A DNA stretch of 64,000 bases from Terriglobia bacterium. Lineage in GTDB: Bacteria > Acidobacteriota > Terriglobia > Bryobacterales > UBA6623. This document shows positions 47,256 to 58,400 of this stretch, in pieces (positions within the stretch are counted from its first letter, which is position 1; the number at the start of each line of letters is the position of its first letter). Position numbers and translations under genes: made by a program. Where the stretch lies: positions 124,001 through 188,000 of the forward strand of contig VXRL01000016.1 of NCBI GenBank assembly GCA_009838515.1, given 5' to 3'. The notes below the pieces were generated by a model that did no database searches, had not been told where the DNA came from, and saw nothing but the letters and a program-made list of their open reading frames with translations.

Positions 47256-48038
47256 ATGTCGCGGGCGACAGAACAGTTCGGGGGCTTGCTGGCCATCATG
47301 CAGCGACTGCGATCGCCGGAGGGCTGCCCGTGGGACCGCGAGCAAACGCTGGAGTCTCTGCGTCGCTACCTCATCGAAGAGACCTACGAGGTGATCGACG
47401 CGATCGACCGGCGCGACTGGACGGGCCTGGCGGAGGAGCTAGGGGACCTGCAGCTGCAGGTCGTCTTCCAGGCAGAGATCGCCCGGAGCGAAGGATGGTT
47501 TGACATCCAAGCCGTCTTGGAGACCATCAACTCCAAACTGGTCCGACGCCACCCGCACGTGTTCGAGTCGGAGTCGCTGAAGACGGCCGAGGACGTGACC
47601 CAACGCTGGGAGCAAATCAAGCAGCAGGAGAAGCCTCAGCCGCAGGGCGAGGGATTGCTAGACAAAGTTCCCAGGCACCAGCCAGCCATGCTGGAGGCGC
47701 ACCAAGCGGGCAGGGTCGCGGCCAAAGCCGGCTTCGACTGGCAGGAATTCGAGGACATGGGCGACAAGCTCGCCGAGGAATTCCGCGAGGTGTGCGAGGC
47801 GCTCCAGGCGAGTGATCCGGGACGCGTCGAGGACGAGGTCGGGGACTTGCTCTTCATGGCTGTCAACGTCGCACGATTCTCCGGAGTGGACCCGGAACTG
47901 GCGCTCAAGCGCGCCAATTCCAAGTTCCGCCAACGCTTTCGCTCGATGGAGCGAGCGCTGGCAGCGGAGGACCGGGAGATGGCGGCCTGCACCCCTGCGG
48001 AGTTGGAACAGCTATGGCAGCGCGCCAAGCAGGACTAG
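47256..48038 (+). CDS. mazG: Nucleoside triphosphate pyrophosphohydrolase
   Basis: LLAIMQRLRSPEGCPWDREQTLESLRRYLIEETYEVIDAI...ELGDLQLQVVFQAEIA; second EVGDLLFMAVNVAR. Confidence 0.95.
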   Translation: MSRATEQFGGLLAIMQRLRSPEGCPWDREQTLESLRRYLIEETYEVIDAIDRRDWTGLAEELGDLQLQVVFQAEIARSEGWFDIQAVLETINSKLVRRHPHVFESESLKTAEDVTQRWEQIKQQEKPQPQGEGLLDKVPRHQPAMLEAHQAGRVAAKAGFDWQEFEDMGDKLAEEFREVCEALQASDPGRVEDEVGDLLFMAVNVARFSGVDPELALKRANSKFRQRFRSMERALAAEDREMAACTPAELEQLWQRAKQD

Positions 48039-48754
48039 GGCCGGTCGAGATCCGGCCGCTGCGAACGCTGGAAGAGTTCCAGTCGACCTTGAGGCTCCAG
48101 TCGGAGATCTGGGGATTCGACCAAGCCGATCTGGTCGCGCCCAGGCTGTTCGGCGTATTCGACCGCACCGGGGGCTCGTGCCTGGGGGCCTACCTCGGCG
48201 GCGAGATGGCGGGCTTCTCGCTGGCCTTTGCCGGGTTCAAGCTCGATGGCCGTCGCTATTGGCACAGCCACATGGTGGGGGTAAGGCCGCACCTGCACGG
48301 GCAAGGTGTCGGGTACCAGATCAAGCTTCGCCAGCGCGAAGAGGCCCTCGCTGTCGGCTTGGACCTAATCGAATGGACATTCGATCCGCTCCAGTCCCGC
48401 AACGCCTACTTCAACGTCGAAAAGCTCGGCGTCGACGTGCAAGCCTACCTGCCCGACTTCTACGGGATAACTTCAGCCGAATTGCACGGCGCGCTGCCCA
48501 CCGACCGCTTGGTCGCCGCATGGAACCTGCGTAGCCCGGGCGCGGTGGCACGCCTCGCAGGCCGCCCGCGTCCCGGCTCCGAGAGCTCTGAGCGCATTGA
48601 GATTCCGGCACGGATCTCGGATGTCCCGCGCGAACGCGCAGCGAAGATCCAAGCGCGCGTGCGCGGGTCCTTTCAGGCGGCCTTCGCGAGCGGCCTGCGC
48701 GTGTCGGGCTTTGAACGAACAACAGAGGGCGGCGTATACCACCTAGCAGCGTGA
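48014..48754 (+). CDS. GNAT-like acetyltransferase (COG3375-like)
   Basis: 246 aa; RYWHSHMVGVRPHLHGQGVGYQIKLRQREEAL, IEWTFDPLQSRNAYFNVEKLG. Confidence 0.75.
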   Translation: MAARQAGLGPVEIRPLRTLEEFQSTLRLQSEIWGFDQADLVAPRLFGVFDRTGGSCLGAYLGGEMAGFSLAFAGFKLDGRRYWHSHMVGVRPHLHGQGVGYQIKLRQREEALAVGLDLIEWTFDPLQSRNAYFNVEKLGVDVQAYLPDFYGITSAELHGALPTDRLVAAWNLRSPGAVARLAGRPRPGSESSERIEIPARISDVPRERAAKIQARVRGSFQAAFASGLRVSGFERTTEGGVYHLAA

Positions 48755-48802
48755 CGGGCGTCGGCAGGGCCTTGCCGTCGCGCCCGCCTACGATGGAGAA
48801 CG

Positions 48803-49669
48803 ATGGCAACCTTCCCAATCGCGGTCATCACGGACGAGTTCTCTCAGGACTTCGAGCGCGTGTGCAAAACCGCCATGGAACTGGACATCTCCGGGCTCGA
48901 GATCCGCACTGCCTGGGACAAGAACGTATTGTCGATGTCAAACGGCGAGATCGAACAGCTGAAGCAGATCGCCGACCGGCACGGCAGACGGTTCGTCGCT
49001 GTCGCCTCGCCAGTCTACAAGTGCGCCCTGCCCGCCGGCGGGGAAATCGACCAGCGATTCCAGCAGGACGCCTTCCAGGCCGCCTACGGCTTCGCGGAAC
49101 AGCCGCGCATCTTGGCCAGGGCGCTGGAGATCGCACGCCGACTGGAGGCGCCCGTCGTAAGGGTCTTCAGCTTCTGGCGCACGGTGGGCCCGGAGCGCAA
49201 CTTTCGACGCATCACCGAAATCCTCGCCGAGGGCGGCGAAGTCGCCCGCCAAGCCGGCATTCGCCTAGGCCTCGAAAACGAACCCGCCTGCCACTTTGCA
49301 ACCGGAGCAGAAGTCGGCCGCGCTATCGACGAACTCGATCCCAGTCCCTACGGTGTGGTGTGGGATCCCGGCAACGCCTTCGCCGCGGGAGAGGCGGCGG
49401 TGCCGCACGGTTATTGCGAGGTTCCCGCGGGGCGAATCTGCCATGTCCACGTCAAGGACTGCACGCGCGATCCGAGCGGCGGCCAGCCGCAATGGTGTGA
49501 CATCGGCGCCGGCGGGGTCGGGTGGCAGCAGCAGCTTTCGGCTCTCGCAGCCGACGGCTACGCGGGCGCGGTGAGCTTGGAGACCCACTGGACGGGTCCC
49601 GGCGGCGACAAGTACCTCGGAACGACGATCTGCGCCAAGAGCCTGGCAAGGCTCCTGACGCAAGCGTGA
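48803..49669 (+). CDS. Sugar phosphate isomerase/epimerase (xylose isomerase-like TIM barrel)
   Basis: 288 aa; ITDEFSQDFERVCKTAMELDISGLEIRTAWDKN, LGLENEPACHFATGAEVGRAI, ICHVHVKDC. Confidence 0.85.
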   Translation: MATFPIAVITDEFSQDFERVCKTAMELDISGLEIRTAWDKNVLSMSNGEIEQLKQIADRHGRRFVAVASPVYKCALPAGGEIDQRFQQDAFQAAYGFAEQPRILARALEIARRLEAPVVRVFSFWRTVGPERNFRRITEILAEGGEVARQAGIRLGLENEPACHFATGAEVGRAIDELDPSPYGVVWDPGNAFAAGEAAVPHGYCEVPAGRICHVHVKDCTRDPSGGQPQWCDIGAGGVGWQQQLSALAADGYAGAVSLETHWTGPGGDKYLGTTICAKSLARLLTQA

Positions 49670-49675
49670 GAGGCC

Positions 49676-51757
49676 TTATTCGTCGTCTTCTCCGTCTCCG
49701 TCCGAGCGCTTGGCAGCCTGTACGATCTTGTCCGCGAGTTGTCCCGGCACGAAGTCGTAGACATGCTGCTCCATCGAGAACGAGCCGCGCCCCTGTGTCA
49801 TCGAGGTCAGGTCGTTGGCGTAGGTGAGCATCTCGGCCATCGGCACGTGCGCATGGATCAGCTGGGTGGCGCCCTTGGCCTCCATGCCCTGGATGCGGCC
49901 GCGACGGCTGTTCAGGTCGCCCATCAGGTCGCCGGAAAATTCGCTCGGGGCCACGACCTCGACCTTCATGATCGGCTCTAGCAAGGCCGGCCGCGCCTCC
50001 GCCATGGCCAGCTTGAACGCCTTGCTGCCCGCCAGCTTGAACGCCAGCTCCGAGGAGTCCACGTCGTGATAGGAGCCGTCGTACAGGGTGACCTTGAAGT
50101 CGACGACTGGATAGCCCGCCAAGTAGCCCCTTTGCGCTGCCTCGCGAATTCCCTTCTCCACGGCCGGGATGTAGGTCTTGGGAATCGCGCCGCCGAAGAT
50201 TTCGTCCGCGAACTCGAATTCGCCGCCACGCTCCAGTGGCGCCACCCGGATCTTGCAATCGCCAAACTGGCCGTGACCTCCGGTCTGCTTCTTGTGGCGC
50301 CCGTGCACATCCGCCTGGCCGCGGATCGTCTCCCGGTAGGGGATCTTGGGCGAGTGCAGCTCGACATCAACGTTGTAGCGCTTGCGCAGCTTGCTGCAGA
50401 CGATGTCGATGTGCTGCTGGCCGTTGCCCGCCAGCAGGAACTCCTGCGTCTGCGGATCGCGGTAAAAGTTCAGCGAAGCATCTTCTTCCAGCACCCTGGC
50501 TATGGTGCTGCCGAGACGGTCCTCGTCCTGGCGCGTCTTGGGCTGGATAGCGTACGAGATTGATGGCGGCGGCAGCTTGACCTGCGGGAACGCGACTGGC
50601 CGCTCCTTTGCTCCGAGGCTATCGCCCGTGCCGGTGTCCTTAAGCTTGGCAACCACCCCGATGTCACCCGCATGGATCGCCGAGACCGGATCCAGCGTCT
50701 TGCCCTGCGCCACGCTGATGCGCGCGAACTTCTCGCTGGATTGCTTGCTGTGGTTGTACACAGACGCATCGTTCTGCAGCACGCCGGAAGCGACGCGAAA
50801 GTAGCTGACCCGCCCCGCGAATGCATCCGAGGCGGTCTTCCAGACGCGCAACGAGAGCGCCTCGCCATCGTCGACGCGGACTGCGCCGTCCTCCGTCGGG
50901 AGCTCGCCGCGATCGGCGGGCGACGGCGTCGAATCGACCAAGAAATCGAGCAGCCGATCAATGCCCATGTTGTGCAGCGCCGAGCCGCACAGCAGGGGCA
51001 CGACCTCTCCGGCAGCCACCGCCTTGCGCAGGCCGGCGACCAGCTTGTCGGTCTCGAGCGTGCCCTCCTCGAAGTACTCTTCCATCAACTCCTCATCCGT
51101 CTCAGCGACGGCCTCGATCAGGCTGGTGCGCATCTCCTCGACTTGGTCGGCCAAATCGTCCGGGACGGCGGTCGAGGCGCCTTGTCCCGGGCCGCCCATC
51201 TCGTACTCGTAAGCACTGCCGCTGAGCAGGTCAACGACGCCGCGGAAACCGCTCTCGCGCCCGATCGGAAGCTGCACCGAGACCGCGGTAACGCCGAAGA
51301 TCTCCTTGGCCTGTTGCGCGACCGCCTCGACCGAAGCCCGCTCCTTGTGCATCTTGTTGGCGAAGATCACCTTGGGCAGGCCGAACTCCGAGGCAAAGCC
51401 CCAGCCCTTCTCCGTTTGGATCTCGATGCCGTTGACCGCATCGACCACCACAAGGGCAGTCTCGGCGGCGGACATCGCGGTCTTGGCCTCGTTGATGAAG
51501 ATGTTGTATCCGGGGGTATCGAGCAGGTTGACCTTCGCGCCCTTCCACTGGGCGTTCGCCACGCCCGTGGAAATCGACACCTTGCGGGCGACCTCCTCCT
51601 CGTCGAAGTCGGTAATCGAGTTGCCTTCGTCAACACTCGTCAGCCGGTTGGTGGCGCCCGACGTGTAGAGCATGGCGGCGGCTAGAGTGGTCTTGCCGCA
51701 GTCGCCATGGCCAACAATGCAGATGTTGCGAACATCCTTGCCCTCGTATTCCTTCAT
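49676..51757 (-). CDS. EF-G-like translational GTPase (EF-G2 type paralog)
   Basis: 693 aa; GHGDCGKTTLAAAML, LLDTPGYNIFINEAKTAM, ANKMHKERA, C-terminal GRGSFSMEQHVYDFVPGQLADKIVQAAK. Confidence 0.92.
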   Translation of the reverse strand: MKEYEGKDVRNICIVGHGDCGKTTLAAAMLYTSGATNRLTSVDEGNSITDFDEEEVARKVSISTGVANAQWKGAKVNLLDTPGYNIFINEAKTAMSAAETALVVVDAVNGIEIQTEKGWGFASEFGLPKVIFANKMHKERASVEAVAQQAKEIFGVTAVSVQLPIGRESGFRGVVDLLSGSAYEYEMGGPGQGASTAVPDDLADQVEEMRTSLIEAVAETDEELMEEYFEEGTLETDKLVAGLRKAVAAGEVVPLLCGSALHNMGIDRLLDFLVDSTPSPADRGELPTEDGAVRVDDGEALSLRVWKTASDAFAGRVSYFRVASGVLQNDASVYNHSKQSSEKFARISVAQGKTLDPVSAIHAGDIGVVAKLKDTGTGDSLGAKERPVAFPQVKLPPPSISYAIQPKTRQDEDRLGSTIARVLEEDASLNFYRDPQTQEFLLAGNGQQHIDIVCSKLRKRYNVDVELHSPKIPYRETIRGQADVHGRHKKQTGGHGQFGDCKIRVAPLERGGEFEFADEIFGGAIPKTYIPAVEKGIREAAQRGYLAGYPVVDFKVTLYDGSYHDVDSSELAFKLAGSKAFKLAMAEARPALLEPIMKVEVVAPSEFSGDLMGDLNSRRGRIQGMEAKGATQLIHAHVPMAEMLTYANDLTSMTQGRGSFSMEQHVYDFVPGQLADKIVQAAKRSDGDGEDDE

Positions 51758-51899
51758 CGCACCTGTCCCACGAATTTCAGATTAGATTGGCCGGGAGTGT
51801 GATCCAAGCCCCGGCCGGCCCCAGATTCCAACCCTGCGCCGCGATAGGATCGCAAGCGCGGCTATCGCGTCTAGTATATGCGGTCAAGGGGCTTCGGCC

Positions 51900-53378
51900 T
51901 TACGAGCCGTTGTGTTCCAGCCATGTCGAATAGGAGTGGCGGCGCTGGCCGGTGTACCTATAGGTGTCGAAGACCCACGCCTCCCCCAAGGCGCGCGGGT
52001 CGCCGTCGCGTTCCAAGCGTTGCTGCAGTTCGGCCCGCAGGGACTTCTTCGCCTCGGCATGAGACGGGTCCGCCGCTAGGTTGCGGGCGCAGTCTGGATC
52101 GCTGTCAACGCGATAGAGCTCCTCGGCCGGACGCTTGCCGAACGACATCCGGTAGTACTCGTCGAAGCGGCCCACGAGCCGGGACTTTGTCGGGCTGGCA
52201 TCACAGTTGCGATAGCCGGTTTCCGGATTGCCCGCGGGCCAGCGGTCCGGCTCGTAGTTGCGGACGTAGAGGTATTCTGGCGTGCGCAAGGCCCGCACCG
52301 GGTATCCCCAGTCGTTAGGCCGGCCCAAGTCGTGCCGTTCCTTGCCCACCAGCATGCGGTTGCGGCTGGAATCGACCCAGCCTTCGGAGTCCGAATTCAA
52401 GATCTCCAAGAAGCTCCTGCCAGTTACCGAGTCCGGAACCTCTACGCCGGCGAGTTCCAGGATCGTGGGCGCGAAGTCCCTGACATTGATGAAGTCCTCC
52501 ACGGTGCGCCCCTTGCGGCCGCCGCCCCCGCGGACGGCGAGCGGCAGGTGAAAGCCGTACTCGTAAATCTGGCCCTTCACTCTTGGGAACGGCATGCCGT
52601 GATCCGAGGTGGCGATGATCAGCGTGTTGTCCAACTCGCCGATCTCCTCCAACTTGGCCAAGATCCGCCCCAAGTGCGTGTCGAACCACTCGGACTCCAC
52701 GGCGTAGTCGGCTAGGTCGCGCCGGATGGTCGGGTCATCAGGGTAGAAGGCAGGCACGTCGACATCCTCGACGCGCTTGCCGCTGAGTTCTCCCGCTCCG
52801 TCTTGGAACGCGCGGTGGGGCTCGTGCGTGCCGAACCAGAAGCAGAACGGCTGGTTGGGGCCGCGGGCCTCGAGGAAGTACTCGAAATTCCTCGCATAGT
52901 CCTTGTTCGACATGGCGCGGAACTCCGGTTCGAGCGTGTGCTTGGCGTACTCCGGCCCGGCGGGATTGCGCTCGAAGCCGCCCGCCTTGTAGTCTCCCGG
53001 GCCCCAGCCCTTGCCGGTGTAGCCGACGTGGTAGCCGGCCTGTTCCAGCAGATCGGGGAAGACAGGCCACTTGGCCGGGAAGACTCCGAAGTGACTGACG
53101 GCCTCTTCGAGCTGCCAAGTGTTGCGCCCGGTCAGGATGCTGGCGCGGCAGGGAGAGCACTTGGGATTGGAGGTGAAGCAGTTGGCGAACAACACGCCTT
53201 CGCTCGCGATGCGGTCGAAAGCAGGCGTGCTGACCCAACTGCACCCGTAGGCTCCGGCGTGGGGCCAGCCCCAGTCATCGGCAATGGCGAAAAGAATATT
53301 GGGGCGCCTCTCTGCTCCTAGGGCGGGTAGCGTGGCGGCCGCTCCCAGGGCGGTGGACATCATCTGCCTGCGGGTCAT
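51900..53378 (-). CDS. Sulfatase with export signal
   Basis: MTRRQMMSTALGAAATLPALGAERRPNILFAIADDWGWPHAGAYG...NPKCSPCRASILTGRNTW (CxPxR). Confidence 0.9.
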   Translation of the reverse strand: MTRRQMMSTALGAAATLPALGAERRPNILFAIADDWGWPHAGAYGCSWVSTPAFDRIASEGVLFANCFTSNPKCSPCRASILTGRNTWQLEEAVSHFGVFPAKWPVFPDLLEQAGYHVGYTGKGWGPGDYKAGGFERNPAGPEYAKHTLEPEFRAMSNKDYARNFEYFLEARGPNQPFCFWFGTHEPHRAFQDGAGELSGKRVEDVDVPAFYPDDPTIRRDLADYAVESEWFDTHLGRILAKLEEIGELDNTLIIATSDHGMPFPRVKGQIYEYGFHLPLAVRGGGGRKGRTVEDFINVRDFAPTILELAGVEVPDSVTGRSFLEILNSDSEGWVDSSRNRMLVGKERHDLGRPNDWGYPVRALRTPEYLYVRNYEPDRWPAGNPETGYRNCDASPTKSRLVGRFDEYYRMSFGKRPAEELYRVDSDPDCARNLAADPSHAEAKKSLRAELQQRLERDGDPRALGEAWVFDTYRYTGQRRHSYSTWLEHNGS

Positions 53379-53453
53379 TCCTCAAGTAGAATAGCCGACC
53401 CATCCGCAGCTGCCTCTGCTGGCCGCTTGAGTCAAGACCGCGCCCTGCAGCCT

Positions 53454-53936
53454 TCACTCAGCTCGTTCCAAGCGACCAAACATGCTTCCGCCGTGGGTGC
53501 CGCCCGACCATGTTCCGGCGTATGAGTCGCCGTAGAAGAGAACACGTGCGGTGTAGGAGCCCAGTCCTGGCAGACCAAGATCGGTCACGCTGACCACCGG
53601 GGTGTCGTCCGCCCAAGTGAGCTTGACCGGAACCGGCAGAGTCACGTCCGTGTTGCCGAATTGAATCCGAGCATGAAACGTCCAGACGTTGGCGGAGCGC
53701 TTGACCACTTTCTCGATTTCATAGCGTTCCGAGCGCAGACGCGCCGCGTCACCGCCGCCTTCGGCCCCGGACGGGTCGCCCTCCAAACGGACCAGCGTGA
53801 AGTGGCCGTCCAAAACGGTGCCCCGCATCGACTCTTCGAAGGCTTGCTCGCGCGCGAGTTGGTCGGCAGGAGTGTCCGCTGCTCCGGTGCACGAGAGCAA
53901 CATCAGGGCGACGAAAGAAACGAGGACGAACCGCAC
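53454..53936 (-). CDS. Lipoprotein of unknown function
   Basis: 160 aa; MRFVLVSFVALMLLSCTGAAD lipobox. Confidence 0.55.
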   Translation of the reverse strand: MRFVLVSFVALMLLSCTGAADTPADQLAREQAFEESMRGTVLDGHFTLVRLEGDPSGAEGGGDAARLRSERYEIEKVVKRSANVWTFHARIQFGNTDVTLPVPVKLTWADDTPVVSVTDLGLPGLGSYTARVLFYGDSYAGTWSGGTHGGSMFGRLERAE

Positions 53937-54006
53937 CCCCTCACTCTAGCTGAGCCGGAGGCGGTTGCAAAGCGCAGCTTGCCGAAACCGCTGGGCCAAG
54001 CGCCGG

Positions 54007-54897
54007 CTACTGCGGCTCGGGCCGCACGCTAACCGTATCCACAGTCGGAAATTCGTCCGGAAGCGCTTGGGTGACCTCGCCGGTCACGGCCCACTCCGCA
54101 CCCCGCTTGAAGGTTGTGATGAAGCCGTTGCAGCGCTGCGAGATCAGTGCGTGACCCAAGGTCGTATGGAAAATCCGGCCTTCGCCGTAGCGGATCGTCA
54201 TCAAGATAGGCTCGTGTTCCCCTGTGCCCTCCGACTCAACAGTTGAGTACGCCGTCGCCAAGACGTGAAGATTCTTGGCAGGTCCGCGCAATCGGTCGTA
54301 GAGTTCGTCGTTGGCGTGCATCCACTTCAGGGGAAGCCCACTGGTGATGGGGTGGTCAGAGTCGCGGATATCGATTTGGAACTCGTGGCGGACGCCGTGG
54401 CTGCCGCCGATGCCGGGGGTGTGATCCCGCACGAACTCGCCTTCGCGCAAGCGCACGTACGGTCCGTGGCGCTCGGTGCGATCGCCCCAGCCTCCGATGC
54501 CGATCATCTCGTTGTAGGCGGTCCATTCCGGAAAGGCGTTGTTGGCGGCATGCACGGATACGAATGCTCCGCCCCCGCCGACGAATGCTTCGAAATCCGC
54601 CATTGCACCCTCGCCCCACGGTTCCCCGTTGTAATTCGACACGACCAGGTCGTAGTCGCCGAAGGCCGGCCGGTACGCTTCCAACGGCTCGCCAGCAGGC
54701 GGAGTCGTGGCGATGTCAACGGTGAACATGCCCGTTTCCTCGAGATAGGTCTTGAGGTACTGGCTAGTGGTGGGCCAAATGCGATGGTTGCTCTGGCCGT
54801 CAACGATCAGGGCGGCGTACTTGCTCGGAGGAGCAGGTGAGGAGCAACTTAGCAGGCAAGCTGCGACAAGGCTGGCGGCGAACAGTCTGGGGCTCAC
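54007..54897 (-). CDS. ThuA-domain lipoprotein
   Basis: 296 aa; SLVAACLLSCSSPAP lipobox; ALIVDGQSNHRIWPTTSQYLKTYLEETGMFTVDIATTPP...GGGGAFVSVHAANNAFPEW...ILMTIRYGEGRIFHTTLGH. Confidence 0.88.
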   Translation of the reverse strand: MSPRLFAASLVAACLLSCSSPAPPSKYAALIVDGQSNHRIWPTTSQYLKTYLEETGMFTVDIATTPPAGEPLEAYRPAFGDYDLVVSNYNGEPWGEGAMADFEAFVGGGGAFVSVHAANNAFPEWTAYNEMIGIGGWGDRTERHGPYVRLREGEFVRDHTPGIGGSHGVRHEFQIDIRDSDHPITSGLPLKWMHANDELYDRLRGPAKNLHVLATAYSTVESEGTGEHEPILMTIRYGEGRIFHTTLGHALISQRCNGFITTFKRGAEWAVTGEVTQALPDEFPTVDTVSVRPEPQ

Positions 54898-55483
54898 GGT
54901 GACGGTTCAACGCTACCACGGGCGCGCAAGTGCTGCAACGGGCAGAAGCCACAAACGACGCGATTCCCCTATGCCCGAGTCCCGCCCGCGCGATGGCCGC
55001 CACGATTCTCGGGGGCACGCTTCGCGGCGCCCTATGATCGGTACTTCAAGAGCAGGAGAAAACCGCTTCGCGAAGACTTCTTGATCGTCCTTCTGGCCGC
55101 CGTCACGACTGTTGTCTTCGGGGTTCTCGCGGAAGTGGCCGCAAGGCTGGTGGCAACGTCGGCAGCTTCTCGGTCCGCAGCAGACGATCGGACCTGGTCA
55201 GGGCCAGCATCCGACAAGCAGATGCCGGTGCAACAGGAACCGAACCATTCCGGAGCGGGGCATCAAGGAGAGCGTCAACCTGTCTTACGATTGAGAGGGC
55301 TGGACTCCTCAAATTCCGCTAAGCTTTACGATTGATCAAGATTCTTGGCAAGGTCAACCGCCCGTCCTATCAGCACGAGCGCAGCCTCGCCAGGAATCGG
55401 GCTGGGCATGAGTTCCCGTTTGTTGGGCGCGAATCGGCCGAAAGGTAACGCACTTGCCAGATCTGACTGAAGAAGGGAACGTT

Positions 55484-58400
55484 GTGCCCGCCAATGCGGA
55501 TCCATCGAAACGGCAGACCCCGCCCGGCGAACCGATCGCGATCGTCGGCATGGCGTGCCGGTTTCCCGGCGCACCCGACATTTCCGCCCTCTGGCACCTG
55601 CTAGAGGCCGGCGGGAACGCAGTCGCGGAGGCCACGCCTGGCTCCGGCGTCAGCAGAGTCGACGAGCTCTTCTCGAATTCCTCGAATCTAAGCGGCGCGT
55701 GCCGTTTCTGTGCCTACGTCGACGGGATCGAGCAGTTCGATGCGCGGTTCTTTAGAATCTCGCCGGTCGAGGCCGAGATGCTGGATCCGCAGCAGCGGAT
55801 GATGCTCGAAACCACGTGGCAGGCCCTCGAGGAAGCCGGAATCGATCCCGACCAGCTGAAGGGCAGCCGCACCGGCGTCTATACCGGGATCAGCAATGAC
55901 GAATACCGGATGCTGGTCGTGGAGTCCAGCAAGCCTGCCGAGGCCGCTTCATGCCTCTACGCCCTGAGCGGCACCAACCTGAACGGCACCGCCGGACGAG
56001 TCTCCTTCGTGTTGGGTCTCATGGGGCCGGCCAAGGCTGTGGACGCCGCTTGCGCGTCGTCGTTGGTGTCGGTACATGACGCCGTGGCGGATCTCCAGCA
56101 GCGCCGGGCGGACTTGGCGATTGCAGGCGGAGTGCAGGCCATTCTGAACGGCCGCATATTCGAACTCCGCGCGGATTCGATGATGCTGTCTCCGGACGGG
56201 CAGTGCAAGGCGTTCGACGCGTCCGCCAACGGTTACGTGCGCGGCGAGGGCTGCGGGGTGGTTGTCCTCAAGCGGCTGAGCGAGGCCGAGGCGGACGGCG
56301 ATCGGATTTGGGGGGTCATCACAGGCTCGGCAGTGAATCACGGCGGGGCCAGCGTCGGATTGACGGTTCCACACACGCCAGCACTGGAAAAGGTCATTGA
56401 AGCGGCGTTGTCGCAGGCCGGAATCGCTCCGTCGGAAGTCGACTACCTAGAGGCTCACGGCACTGGAACGGCTGTGGGCGATCCGATCGAACTCAACGCG
56501 GTATCCACCGTCTACGGCAGGGGACGCAGGGCCGACCGACCGCTACTGGTCGGTTCCATCAAGACCAACGTCGGCCATTTGGAGTCGGCCGCCGGGATCG
56601 CCGGCCTGATCAAGGCAGCGCTGGTCATGCAGCGCGGGGTGATTCCCAAGCATCTACATTTCCAGACCCCCACCCCGGCCGTCGATTGGGACCGGATGCC
56701 CTTGCAGGTCACCTCCACCATGATGGACCTTCCGGAGCGAGGCCGACCGCGAAGGGCCGGCGTGAACTCCTTTGGAATTTCCGGGACGAATGTCCACCTG
56801 GTGGTGGAAGAGTATTGTGCCCCGGACAAGGGGCCGTACGGCCGGAGTCAGGCCGCAGGCGCAGCCTATGAGGTGTCGGTGCCGCCGTCGGCGGCCGTCG
56901 CGGATCTGGCGCTGCCGGAGCAGGGTCTCGAGCGGCGCGAGACCCGCCTGCTTCCGCTCTCTGGAAAATCAGACGTCGCGCTCCAGGAACTCGCGCAGCG
57001 CTATGTCTCCTGGCTCGAAGGGCATTCGGCTGAGCTGGCTTCGGCGAGCTCCGCCGCAGACCCGTTGCTGTCGGACATGGCGTGGACGGCGGGCGTAGGG
57101 AGAACCCATTTCGACCTCCGCGCGGGAATCGTCTTCCGCGATGTCGGGACGTTGCGGGAGCGGCTCGCGGCGCTGGCCGCAGGAGGCGCTGGCGCTAGCC
57201 CACGTACGCCGGCAACGGTCGCATTCGCCTATACCGGACAGGGAAGCCAGTGGGTCGGCATGGGAAGCGCGCTATATCGCCGTGAACCGGTCGCGCGGGC
57301 CGTGCTGGACCGATGCGAGGAAGTGTTCCGCGCGGCGACCGGCACCTCGTTGCTGGAGGTGATGTTCGGGCCGAGCGAATGCAATCTGGGACATACCGAA
57401 TGGGAGCAGCCTGCCCTCTACGCGTTGGGGTGCGCGCTCACGGCGCTCTGGTCGAGTGTCGACGTCCGGCCCAGCGTGGTGGTGGGCCACAGCGTCGGGG
57501 AACTGCCTGCAGCGCAGGCGGCGGGCGTGTTCAGCCTAGAGGACGGCATGCGCTTTGCCATTGCGCGAGGCACCCTGCTAGCGGATACCGAACCGGGCGC
57601 CATGGCAGCGGTCTTCGCACCGCCGACAACGGTGGCGAAGGCAGTCGAAGCACTGAACCTATCGGCAAACGGCCTCGGACTGAGTATTTCGGCGGACAAC
57701 GGCACCCACCAAGTGCTGAGCGGTCCGGTGGCAAGAATTGACGCCGCTTTGAAGCACTTCGAGTCGAGCGGAGTTCGCGTGAGGCGCCTGAATACGACGC
57801 GGGCGTTCCACAGCGCCCTCGTAGAGCCGGCACTGGGCGAATTGGAGGCTTGCTTCACCGGCATAGACGTCAAGCCACCCTCCCTCGCCGTGGTCAGCAA
57901 CGTCACTGGCCGGGCAGTAGCACCTGACGACGCGATGGACGGAAGCTACTGGCGGCGGCATGCCCGCGAGCCGGTGGCATTCGCCCAGGGCGTCAAGACG
58001 CTGGCGGACCTCGGGGTCGACTTGGTGGTGGAGATCGGCCCGCGGCCCGTGCTGGCAGGACTGCTGGCCTCGGCTTGGCCAGACTCTGCGGAGATACCGG
58101 CGCCGACGGCGCTTGCAAGCCTGCACCCGCCCTCGGGCAACTCGGCGGAACGGGAAGGGGGCGTCGATCTGACACGGGCGGTCGCGGAGGCGTACGAGGC
58201 GGGGCTGCCTGTCTGTTTCGCGGGGCTGTTCGCCGGGGAAGCGCGGCGCCGGATCTCCCTGCCGAGCTATCCGTTCCAGCGCGAGCGCTATTGGCTCGAA
58301 CCGGCGAAGCGAAGGCGCGCGGCGGCAGGTCATCCCATGCTTGGCGTCCGCCACGAATCCGCCAGCGGGACGGTCACGTTCGAGACAGAAGTGTTCCCGG

